A stretch of 64,000 nucleotides of DNA. Origin: Cloacibacterium sp047601505. Its GTDB lineage: Bacteria > Bacteroidota > Bacteroidia > Flavobacteriales > Weeksellaceae. Below are positions 43,087-50,271 of this stretch, in pieces. Position numbers and translations under genes: made by a program. The notes under the pieces were generated by a model, which searched no databases, was not told where the DNA came from, and saw only the letters and a list, made by a program, of their open reading frames with translations. Position 1 is the first letter of the stretch, and every line of letters starts with the position of its first letter. The stretch lies in assembly GCF_047601505.1 (NCBI RefSeq), contig NZ_JASGJD010000001.1, positions 3,410,001-3,474,000 of the forward strand, given 5' to 3'.

Positions 43087-43968
43087 CTAATCTTCTCTAT
43101 TAGCTCTTGGATGAGCTTGGTTAAACACTTTTTTTAATTGTTCAATATTGCCATTCGTGTAAACTTGCGTAGAAGCTAAACTAGAATGACCGAGCAACTT
43201 CTTAACCTTAGAAATTTCGGCACCGTGATTGAGAACATGCGTTGCAAAGCTGTGCCTCAATATATGCGGGCTTTTTTTCTTCTTAGAAGTTACAATACTA
43301 AGATAACGATTTACCACTGAGTACACAAATTTTTCTGTGAGTTTTTTTCCATTAGCTTGAATGAAAAAATAAATTTCATACTCTGGCTTTGGTTTTCTTA
43401 GGAGTTTGTATTCATTCAAAAATTCTGCCAAATGAGTAGAAATTGGGATGATTCTTTCCTTATTACCCTTCCCTTTTACCTTTATCTCATTGGTAGAGAA
43501 GCTTATATTTTCATATAAAAGATTACAAAGTTCCGCTTTTCTCATCCCTGTTTGATAAAGTGTCTCAATAATTGTTTTTTCTAACAAATGTTCTTCGTCT
43601 TGTGCCAAAATTTCAGACAAATCATTCATTTCCTCTTCAGATATAGGAATTTGTTTTTCGGGGTAAAATTTAAGCGAAGAAACAGATTCTAAAGGCGAAA
43701 CCTTTATTTCTCCTATTTTGAGTAAATAGTGGTAAAAACTTCTAAGTGTAGAGAGTTTTCTATTGATGCTGCGTTTTTGAAAATTATTTTCCGTTAGATG
43801 AACCAGAAAATTCCGAATTACTTTTTTATCAACCTTTACCAAATTTTGAGAACCTTCTGTTTCCATCACAAAAGACAAAAAATCTTCTAAATCTTTTTTG
43901 TAGCTGGTAAGTGTATGCTCAGAATAGCGTTTTTCTATTTTAATATAATCTAAAAATTTATCTACCAT
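43087..43968 (-). CDS. xerC: tyrosine recombinase XerC/XerD family
   Basis: A 293-residue site-specific recombinase, the kind that resolves chromosome dimers at dif. An N-terminal core-binding SAM-like domain (1-85) precedes the catalytic domain, with R143 in GMRKAEL, K167 region in KVKGKGNKER, H235/R238 in HILRHSFATH, H261 in LGHSS and the nucleophile Y270 in QVYT. All catalytic residues are present. The conserved location rpsU-xerC-hpf-tRNAs marks it as the housekeeping copy and not a phage integrase. Its -7 box lies inside the rpsU terminator. Confidence 0.92.
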   Translation of the reverse strand: MVDKFLDYIKIEKRYSEHTLTSYKKDLEDFLSFVMETEGSQNLVKVDKKVIRNFLVHLTENNFQKRSINRKLSTLRSFYHYLLKIGEIKVSPLESVSSLKFYPEKQIPISEEEMNDLSEILAQDEEHLLEKTIIETLYQTGMRKAELCNLLYENISFSTNEIKVKGKGNKERIIPISTHLAEFLNEYKLLRKPKPEYEIYFFIQANGKKLTEKFVYSVVNRYLSIVTSKKKKSPHILRHSFATHVLNHGAEISKVKKLLGHSSLASTQVYTNGNIEQLKKVFNQAHPRANRED

Positions 43969-44000
43969 AACGCTAATTTAGTTCGGGTATAAAAACAAAA

Positions 44001-44036
44001 AATCACTTTCCAAATATAGTAATTTGAAAAGTGATT
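44001..44036 (-). terminator. intrinsic terminator of rpsU
   Basis: AATCACTTT pairs with AAAGTGATT, with an inner CAAAT/ATTTG after one mismatch; TTTTTTGTTTTT follows on the minus strand. The xerC -7 box occupies the loop side of the hairpin. Confidence 0.85.
44011..44018 (-). promoter_or_regulatory. -7 box of xerC inside the rpsU terminator
   Basis: TATATTTG on the minus strand, 43 bases before the xerC ATG. No -33 TTG at the usual distance. Confidence 0.5.
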
Positions 44037-44059
44037 ATAATATTGTTTAAGAAGAAAAA

Positions 44060-44257
44060 TTAAGCTTGTTCTTCTTTGCTCAATTCTCTTTGTTTATGAG
44101 CTGCTTTTAATTTAGCCTGTCTTAAAGTTACTGAAGGCTTAATAAATTGCTGTCTTGATCTTAAAGCTCTAACAACACCTGTTTTGTCAAATTTTCTTTT
44201 GTACTTTTTAAGTGCTCTGTCGATAGACTCTCCGTCTTTTACTGGAATTATTAACAT
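44060..44257 (-). CDS. rpsU: 30S ribosomal protein S21
   Basis: A 65-residue basic protein of the small subunit. The sequence MLIIPVKDGESIDRALKKYK then RKFDKTGVVRALRSRQQFIK is the S21 signature (xRALRxRxxFxKPS). In Bacteroidota, S21 together with S18 and S6 helps hide the anti-Shine-Dalgarno end of 16S rRNA, in line with the lack of clear Shine-Dalgarno sequences in this window. It is monocistronic with a good promoter and terminator. Confidence 0.96.
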   Translation of the reverse strand: MLIIPVKDGESIDRALKKYKRKFDKTGVVRALRSRQQFIKPSVTLRQAKLKAAHKQRELSKEEQA

Positions 44258-44281
44258 ATATTACATCTCATTTTGTGGCTG

Positions 44282-44313
44282 CAAAAGTAATGATAATTTC
44301 AAGAACTGCAAAA
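44282..44313 (-). promoter_or_regulatory. predicted promoter of rpsU
   Basis: On the minus strand, TTTTG ending at 44309, a 19-base spacer and TACTTTTG at 44289-44282, 24 bases before the ATG. Confidence 0.7.
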
Positions 44314-44391
44314 TTTTTGCTATTATTTTTAGAATTATTTTCATTAAAACTTATTGATTAGCAATAATTACTAAGTTCTTTAGCTCAAAAA

Positions 44392-44419
44392 AATACTCCA
44401 CTTTTTACAGTGAAGCATT
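44392..44419 (-). terminator. intrinsic terminator of the TonB-dependent receptor gene
   Basis: On the minus strand AATGCTTCACT pairs with AGTGGAGTATT over 11 positions (two G-T pairs) around a 6-base loop, then TTTTTTG. Confidence 0.85.
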
Positions 44420-44458
44420 TTATTAAATATTAATTGGCAAATTAAACAGTAGAATATT

Positions 44459-46828
44459 TTAAAAATTCATCACCAATTTTGCGCTTATATTTCTACCCAT
44501 ATTGAAAACACCCACTCTACCTGTAGCCATATTTTCGGGAGCATATTTTAGACGGCTCAAATGATTTTGATACGCAACATTGGCAAGATTTTCTCCACTG
44601 ATGAATAAATTGAAGAAATCTTTTTTGCCAAAAGCTTTAATATCTGCGCCAATCCCAACACTTAATAAGGTATAAGAAGGCGTAGCGGTTTCTGTATCAA
44701 AAGCACTGTAAACATTATTTTGCTTAAAATAATGATCTACTGCAAATTTCGCATAAAATCCTGAAAACGTATCATTAACGTTTTTGAATTGAGTTTTTAT
44801 TTCTCCACGATATTTTGGAGCCGGAATAAAAGGTAAAAACTTCTCATTTTCAGGACGATTGTTTTGTGTAGCTCTAACGTAAGAGAAAGAGTTTTCTATA
44901 TGCAACCAATCTAGCGGATGCGGATGCACGTCTATGAAAACCTCACCACCAAAAAGTTGCGCATTTCCTTGTGTAAATTTAAAAGCAGGAACTGGGTCAC
45001 TTGGGTCTATAATGATGTCATTTCCGTTGGCATCTTGTAATTTTTCGGTGAAAATGTAATTCGAGATAAAATTAATAAACGGCGTAAACTCAAAAGTAAT
45101 ATGGTCTGAATTTAGAAAATATGCCACATCAATTTGATGACTGGTTTCAGATTTCAAATTCTCATCACCAATTTCGTATCTAAAAGTACCTTCGTGAACT
45201 CCATTAGAAGCCAATTCTGCAATATTTGGCGCTCTAAAACCTCTTGAAAGATTTACTTTAAGTGTAGATTTTGAATCTAACTGATAAGATAGACCTAAAC
45301 TCCCGGAAATGCCGCTGTAATTTTTATTAAATTTAGAAAACTTCACATCTCCATCTTCTAACATTTCCTTAGAATCTACATTTCTATTGTCAAATCTTAA
45401 TCCTCCAGCTAATGTAAATTTATCACTAAATTTTTTCTGAGTGTAAACGAAAGCTCCAATATCGAAGAAATCATAATCTGGAATTAATGCTTCTAAACCT
45501 TTATTGGTATTAGATTGTTGCATACCGCCAATCCCGAAAGATGTTTCCCAATTTCTAGATTCTTTTAAATTATATCTCACATTATAATTAAAAGTATTCA
45601 AATCAAAATACAATTCTGTATCATCTGGATTGGTTGCATCTCCAAATTCTCTTCTTCTATTATTTTGGAAAGCAAAATCTGCATTAATTGTTCCGTTTTT
45701 CAATAAGAAATAATTATTAGAAGTAAATCTTAAATGATTAATTTTCTGATGCGGAAACCCAATTTTGTAACCTCTATAATCTGCATCAGAAGCAGTAACA
45801 TCATCTCCATTTCTGTTGATGTAAGTAAAGTTTCCGTCTGCATCTCTTTCGCCTTCTACAATTCCTAAAGTAGAATTATAAGTACTAAAATTAAAGTAAG
45901 AATGTCCCCAACTTTTATTAACTCCTAACATTAAATTTCCATCATTTTCTTTAAAACCAGAGTTGTACACTTTACCATCGTATTTATTTTCATAATTACC
46001 AGCCATTTTATTGGTAATTCTGCCTTGCCAAACAAATCCATTTTTGTTTCCCGAATTAGAAAAAGAGTTGGCAATGAGATTATTATTAGATTGATAATTG
46101 GTAGTAAATTGATTTTCTATCTTTCCTTCGGAAGGATTTTTGGGAGAAATAAAATTAAGAACACCTGCAATACCGTCTGAACCATACATTAAACTTCCTG
46201 GCCCTTTTACAATTTCTACTTTTCCTACAGAAAAATCGTCAATTTCAATGCCGTGTTCGTCTCCCCATTGCTGACCTTCTTGTCTTATTCCGTCAACCAA
46301 AGTAATTACTCTGTTATAGCCCAAACCTCTAATTATTGGCTTAGAAATAGCAGCTCCCGTTGTAATTTGATTAACTCCTGGCACGTTTTTCAAACCATCT
46401 ATAATATTAGTAGAAGAATTTTTATTGATTTGATTTCTATCCAAAGAAGTAATAACTACAGGAATTTTTTTCAACTCCGAAGCTCTAGAAACCGCCGTTA
46501 CAACCACCTCAGCAATTTCTTTGGCAGATTTTTGCAATTCGAAATTAGCAATACTATCATTCTTCACTTCCACAGAAACCAACAAAGTACTGTAATCATT
46601 ACTCGAAATTTCTAATAAATATTTCCCAGATTTTAAATTTTGAAAAGTATAATTACCATTTTGGTCTGTTGTAGCATTCTTTTTCAAATCCGAAAAATAG
46701 ACAACCGCATTTTTCACAGGCTCTTGAGTATCTTTATCCTTAACAATACCCGATAATTTATATTGAGAAAACAACATTGGTGTTGCAAAAACTATTGCAA
46801 CAAAAAAACATATTTTTTTGATTAACAT
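44459..46828 (-). CDS. TonB-dependent receptor with carboxypeptidase-like regulatory domain
   Basis: A 789-residue outer-membrane transporter. After a signal peptide (MLIKKICFFVAIVFATPMLF) comes a CarboxypepD_reg-like domain (KLSGIVKDKDTQEPVKNAVV) to about residue 105, a plug domain (IPVVITSLDRNQINKNSSTN ... GPGSLMYGSDGIAGVLNFI), and a 22-strand barrel ending in the aromatic residue F (AKLVMNF). RGLGYNRVITLVDGIRQEGQ and WGDEHGIEID resemble receptors for metals, heme or siderophores, but the ligand cannot be fixed. The small exported protein gene upstream on the same strand is probably co-transcribed. It is not an SusCD pair. Confidence 0.9.
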   Translation of the reverse strand: MLIKKICFFVAIVFATPMLFSQYKLSGIVKDKDTQEPVKNAVVYFSDLKKNATTDQNGNYTFQNLKSGKYLLEISSNDYSTLLVSVEVKNDSIANFELQKSAKEIAEVVVTAVSRASELKKIPVVITSLDRNQINKNSSTNIIDGLKNVPGVNQITTGAAISKPIIRGLGYNRVITLVDGIRQEGQQWGDEHGIEIDDFSVGKVEIVKGPGSLMYGSDGIAGVLNFISPKNPSEGKIENQFTTNYQSNNNLIANSFSNSGNKNGFVWQGRITNKMAGNYENKYDGKVYNSGFKENDGNLMLGVNKSWGHSYFNFSTYNSTLGIVEGERDADGNFTYINRNGDDVTASDADYRGYKIGFPHQKINHLRFTSNNYFLLKNGTINADFAFQNNRRREFGDATNPDDTELYFDLNTFNYNVRYNLKESRNWETSFGIGGMQQSNTNKGLEALIPDYDFFDIGAFVYTQKKFSDKFTLAGGLRFDNRNVDSKEMLEDGDVKFSKFNKNYSGISGSLGLSYQLDSKSTLKVNLSRGFRAPNIAELASNGVHEGTFRYEIGDENLKSETSHQIDVAYFLNSDHITFEFTPFINFISNYIFTEKLQDANGNDIIIDPSDPVPAFKFTQGNAQLFGGEVFIDVHPHPLDWLHIENSFSYVRATQNNRPENEKFLPFIPAPKYRGEIKTQFKNVNDTFSGFYAKFAVDHYFKQNNVYSAFDTETATPSYTLLSVGIGADIKAFGKKDFFNLFISGENLANVAYQNHLSRLKYAPENMATGRVGVFNMGRNISAKLVMNF

Positions 46829-46983
46829 TTTTGATATTTTAATTAGAATTAAATGTCATTAACCTTTTTCGTTGAAAAAAAAATCAACAAAAAACAGTTA
46901 AAAACAACTATTGATGTTTAAATAAATAAACAAAATAAACCACGAAAACTAAAAAATTAGCTTCGCAAAAAATACTTGAAATT

Positions 46984-47337
46984 CTAAATAAAAAATGGCG
47001 GAGCTCTTAAAGAAAAAAATCTAATGACCGCTTTAGAATAAGAAAAATACTGTACAAAACTATACTCTTTTGTAAATATAGATTTGGTAATTTCAAAATC
47101 AAAAATCTGATGTAAATCTCCTATTAAAACCTGAGAGGCATGTAGAGTATAACAATTATCTGCACCAGCTATAGAAGAAGCTTTAGCAGCATTAGAATCT
47201 GCTTTAAAACTTAATTCGGTGCTAGAAAAATTATTACTGTGCGTATGAAAATATCCAGAAAGTAATACAGAAAATATGTAAATACACGTCAAAAGTGTAG
47301 ATACTAATCCTCTATATTTTACCACTGTTTTTTTCAT
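46984..47337 (-). CDS. small exported protein upstream of the TonB-dependent receptor
   Basis: A 117-residue protein that I do not recognise by name. I start it at the ATG at 47337, which gives a normal signal sequence (MKKTVVKYRGLVSTLLTCIY); a longer frame from 47397 would add 20 residues and start upstream of the -7 box. GYFHTHSNNF supplies two histidines after the signal, ADNCYTLHAS adds Cys and His, and the C-terminus reads FFSLRAPPFFI. Short proteins with such a His/Cys pattern and an RAPPF-like end often precede TonB receptors in Bacteroidota (from memory), so a role in metal handling is possible. Confidence 0.6.
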   Translation of the reverse strand: MKKTVVKYRGLVSTLLTCIYIFSVLLSGYFHTHSNNFSSTELSFKADSNAAKASSIAGADNCYTLHASQVLIGDLHQIFDFEITKSIFTKEYSFVQYFSYSKAVIRFFSLRAPPFFI

Positions 47338-47343
47338 TCTGTG

Positions 47344-47351
47344 CAAATCTA
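47344..47351 (-). promoter_or_regulatory. -7 box abutting the 47337 start codon
   Basis: TAGATTTG on the minus strand ends six bases before the ATG at 47337. A transcript would be leaderless or have one or two leader bases. Confidence 0.45.
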
Positions 47352-47420
47352 TGAAATATTTTGTTATTAATGTAACATTAAATATGACCAAAAACATAAT
47401 TCACATGTCTTTATATTTTG

Positions 47421-47428
47421 TAACTTTG
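47421..47428 (+). promoter_or_regulatory. -7 box of pfkA
   Basis: TAACTTTG fits the consensus. It overlaps the position just before a GTG (47430) in the pfkA frame and thus supports the ATG at 47448 as the real start. Confidence 0.6.
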
Positions 47429-47447
47429 CGTGTCAAAAAAAAACATT

Positions 47448-48434
47448 ATGGGTAATACAACGTTGAAAAAAATCGGGGTACTAACATCTGGCGGCGACGC
47501 GCCAGGGATGAATGCGGCGATTAGAGCAGTAGTAAGGACAGCCCATTTCCATAAGATAGAATGTGTGGGAATACGAGGAGGATATACTGGGCTTATTGAA
47601 GGAAACATTACAAAAATGGGACCTCGTTCGGTAAGCAATATCATTAACCTTGGTGGCACCATTTTACGTTCGGCACGTTCTGCAGAATTCAGAACAGAAG
47701 AAGGACGAAAAAAAGCTTATGATCAATGTATAGCAAATAACATTGATGCATTAGTATGTATAGGTGGAGATGGTACTTTTACAGGAGCTCTAAAATTCAG
47801 TGAAGAATTTGGTGTAAAAGTAATAGGAGTACCTGGTACTATAGACAATGATATCTTCGGAACAGATTTTACAATTGGTTATGACACTGCATTAAATACT
47901 GCAATGGACGCCATAGATAAAATTAGAGATACCGCAACATCTCACAGTAGAGTATTCTTTGTAGAGGTAATGGGAAGAGACGCTGGTTTTATTGCTCTTA
48001 ATAGTGGAATTGCAACTGGTGCTTTAGATATTTTAATCCCTGAGCAAAAAGACAGTTTAAATGAAATGTTTGAAACTTTCGAAAAAGCTCAAAAAAGAGG
48101 AAAAACATCTAGTATTGTAATCGTTGCTGAAGGAGAACAATTGGCTTCTACTTATGATCTGGCTAAGAAAACCAAAGAAAAATTCCCAGATTATGATATT
48201 AGAGTATCTATCTTAGGACACATCCAAAGAGGTGGCGCACCAAGTTGTGCAGACAGAGTTTTGGCAAGCAGACTAGGATATGGAGCTGTAATTGGTCTAA
48301 TGAAAGGACTTACCAATGTAATGGCAGGAATGAGATCTAACGATTTGGTTTTCACACCAATAGAAGATGCCATTAGAAAACACAACGAAATAAACCAAGA
48401 CTTACTGCAGATTTCAGAAGTTCTAGCAATGTAA
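47448..48434 (+). CDS. pfkA: 6-phosphofructokinase
   Basis: ATP-dependent phosphorylation of fructose-6-phosphate, the committing step of glycolysis. From the ATG at 47448 the protein has 328 residues; an in-frame GTG at 47430 is rejected since the promoter box ends two bases before it. IGVLTSGGDAPGMNAAIR is the ATP-site N-terminus, CIGGDGTFTGA and VIGVPGTIDNDIFGTDFTIG hold the phosphoryl-transfer residues, with the catalytic aspartate in TIDND, and MGRDAGFIAL the substrate site. gap follows on the same strand after 49 bases, so upper and lower glycolysis steps share a transcript. Confidence 0.96.
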   Translation: MGNTTLKKIGVLTSGGDAPGMNAAIRAVVRTAHFHKIECVGIRGGYTGLIEGNITKMGPRSVSNIINLGGTILRSARSAEFRTEEGRKKAYDQCIANNIDALVCIGGDGTFTGALKFSEEFGVKVIGVPGTIDNDIFGTDFTIGYDTALNTAMDAIDKIRDTATSHSRVFFVEVMGRDAGFIALNSGIATGALDILIPEQKDSLNEMFETFEKAQKRGKTSSIVIVAEGEQLASTYDLAKKTKEKFPDYDIRVSILGHIQRGGAPSCADRVLASRLGYGAVIGLMKGLTNVMAGMRSNDLVFTPIEDAIRKHNEINQDLLQISEVLAM

Positions 48435-48483
48435 GTTTTAAGAAAAAATAATAGTATTAACTAAAATTTAAAAACAAAAAAAT

Positions 48484-49488
48484 ATGTCAACAATTAAAGT
48501 AGGAATCAACGGATTCGGGAGAATTGGTCGTTTAGTTTTCAGAGCAATGACTGAGAGAGAAAACATCGAAGTAGTAGGAATCAATGACCTTATCGATGCA
48601 GAATATATGGCGTATATGCTAAAATATGACTCAGTACACGGAAAATTCAAAGGAGAAGTTTCTGTAGAAGGAAATAATTTAGTAGTAAATGGTAAAACTA
48701 TCCGTGTAACTGCAGAAAGAGACCCTAACAACCTAAAATGGAACGAAATAGGTGCTGAATATATCGTAGAATCTACTGGTCTTTTCTTATCTAAAGATAC
48801 TGCTCAGGCTCACATCAACGCTGGTGCAAAAAAAGTAATCCTTTCTGCTCCTTCTAAAGATGATACTCCTATGTTTGTAATGGGTGTAAACCACACTACT
48901 CTTACTGATGATGTAAAAATCTTCTCTAACGCTTCTTGTACTACTAACTGTCTTGCTCCTTTAGCAAAAGTAGTTCACGATAACTTCGGAATTCTTGAAG
49001 GTCTTATGACAACTGTACACGCTACTACAGCTACTCAAAAAACTGTAGATGGTCCATCTTTAAAAGACTGGAGAGGTGGTAGAGCTGCTCTTACTAACAT
49101 TATCCCTTCTTCTACTGGTGCTGCTAAAGCGGTAGGAAAAGTAATCCCTTCATTAAACGGAAAATTAACTGGTATGTCTTTCAGAGTACCTACTGCTGAC
49201 GTTTCTGTAGTAGATTTAACTGTAAGATTAGAAAAACCAACTTCTTATGACGAAATTGCTGCTGCTATTAAAGCCGCTTCTGAAGGAGAATTAAAAGGAA
49301 TCCTTGGTTATACTGAAGATTTAGTAGTTTCTCAAGATTTCGTATCTGATGCTAGAACTTCTATCTTTGATAAAGATGCTGGTATCATGTTATCTCCAAC
49401 TTTCGTTAAATTAGTTTCTTGGTATGACAACGAGTGGGGTTATTCTAACAAATTAACAGACTTATTAATTCACTCTGCTTCTCTATAA
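48484..49488 (+). CDS. gap: glyceraldehyde-3-phosphate dehydrogenase, type I
   Basis: Oxidises glyceraldehyde-3-phosphate with NAD and phosphate. The 334-residue protein starts with the Rossmann motif VGINGFGRIGRLVFRAM, carries the active-site cysteine in NASCTTNCLAPLAKV and the histidine of VHATTATQKTVDGPS, and ends with WYDNEWGYSNKLTDL. D33 in INDL points to NAD over NADP. Codons are noticeably more uniform (many TCT, ACT, GCT) than in neighbouring genes, as expected for high expression. A strong terminator follows. Confidence 0.97.
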   Translation: MSTIKVGINGFGRIGRLVFRAMTERENIEVVGINDLIDAEYMAYMLKYDSVHGKFKGEVSVEGNNLVVNGKTIRVTAERDPNNLKWNEIGAEYIVESTGLFLSKDTAQAHINAGAKKVILSAPSKDDTPMFVMGVNHTTLTDDVKIFSNASCTTNCLAPLAKVVHDNFGILEGLMTTVHATTATQKTVDGPSLKDWRGGRAALTNIIPSSTGAAKAVGKVIPSLNGKLTGMSFRVPTADVSVVDLTVRLEKPTSYDEIAAAIKAASEGELKGILGYTEDLVVSQDFVSDARTSIFDKDAGIMLSPTFVKLVSWYDNEWGYSNKLTDLLIHSASL

Positions 49489-49513
49489 TAAAGTAGATTA
49501 GAATTTAAACATA

Positions 49514-49542
49514 AAACTCCTGATTTTTTCAGGAGTTTTTTT
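49514..49542 (+). terminator. intrinsic terminator of pfkA-gap
   Basis: AAACTCCTGA pairs with TCAGGAGTTT (10 bp) around a T-loop, followed by TTTT. Confidence 0.9.
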
Positions 49543-49573
49543 ATTTGAAAACTCAAGATTCATTTTAATTTTA

Positions 49574-49581
49574 TATTTTTG
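49574..49581 (+). promoter_or_regulatory. -7 box of the DUF4919 gene
   Basis: TATTTTTG, 20 bases before the ATG at 49602. No -33 TTG at normal distance. Confidence 0.5.
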
Positions 49582-49601
49582 AGAGAAGATAATGAATTCT
49601 C

Positions 49602-50219
49602 ATGAAAAAAAACTTCACATTAATTGCTCTATTCCTTTTCGCTATATCAACATTTTCTCAAAATGTAAACCTCGAAGAAATTAAAAAGAACATTTCTAAT
49701 CCTTCTTCAGACTTTTATTTAGAAAAAATTCTCACCAAATACAAAGGCCTTCCAAGCCAATTAGACAGCATAGAAGCAAGACATTTGTACTATGGCAAAG
49801 CTTCTTCAGTAGATATTAAGAAAAGTAACGAAATAAGAGAAAATTTCAAAAAAGAAGATTACAAAACTGCCTTAGAAATCGCAGAAAGCATTTTAAAAGA
49901 AAACCCTACAGATTTAGAAACACTAAGTATAATTTCAGAATGCTATTATAGGTTGCAAGACAGTAATAATTTAAACTACTACTCTACTCAATTTAGGAAA
50001 TTGATAGATGCCGTTTTATCTTCTGGCGATGGAAAAACCGAAAAAACAGCCTATCTTGCCAATTCAGTGACAGACGAATATATTCTTTTGGCTATTCTTC
50101 AAAAAAAGGCATTTGAAATGAAAAGATTTTCCAAACCTTCTAAAGATGGAATGTATGATGTTTGGGACGATAATGGCAAAAAAATATTCATTAGCATTAT
50201 TTACAATATGAAATTCTAA
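49602..50219 (+). CDS. exported DUF4919-like protein
   Basis: A 205-residue protein with a signal peptide (MKKNFTLIALFLFAISTFSQ). The body is mostly helical: NLEEIKKNISNPSSDFYLEK, a TPR-like pair (KKEDYKTALEIAESILKENP then TDLETLSIISECYYRLQDS), and a C-terminal beta portion YDVWDDNGKKIFISIIYNMK. This matches the DUF4919 proteins of Bacteroidota, which have no known role. It is monocistronic between a -7 box and a terminator shared with the convergent GH13 gene. Confidence 0.75.
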   Translation: MKKNFTLIALFLFAISTFSQNVNLEEIKKNISNPSSDFYLEKILTKYKGLPSQLDSIEARHLYYGKASSVDIKKSNEIRENFKKEDYKTALEIAESILKENPTDLETLSIISECYYRLQDSNNLNYYSTQFRKLIDAVLSSGDGKTEKTAYLANSVTDEYILLAILQKKAFEMKRFSKPSKDGMYDVWDDNGKKIFISIIYNMKF

Positions 50220-50222
50220 AAA

Positions 50223-50249
50223 AATCCTTTCAAAAAAATTGAAAGGATT
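50223..50249. terminator. bidirectional intrinsic terminator
   Basis: AATCCTTTCAA pairs with TTGAAAGGATT (11 bp) around AAAAA, between the convergent DUF4919 and GH13 genes. Confidence 0.9.
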
Positions 50250-50271
50250 CTTCTATACTATTGAATTGAAT

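Noticed and set aside
43087..43968. Phage or island integrase next to tRNA genes
   Set aside because: The gene keeps the conserved rpsU-xerC-hpf order and XerC length, so it is the housekeeping recombinase; it is also not adjacent to the metal module.
47411..47662. 83-codon minus-strand frame at the start of pfkA
   Set aside because: Antisense shadow of pfkA with proline-rich composition and no upstream signals.
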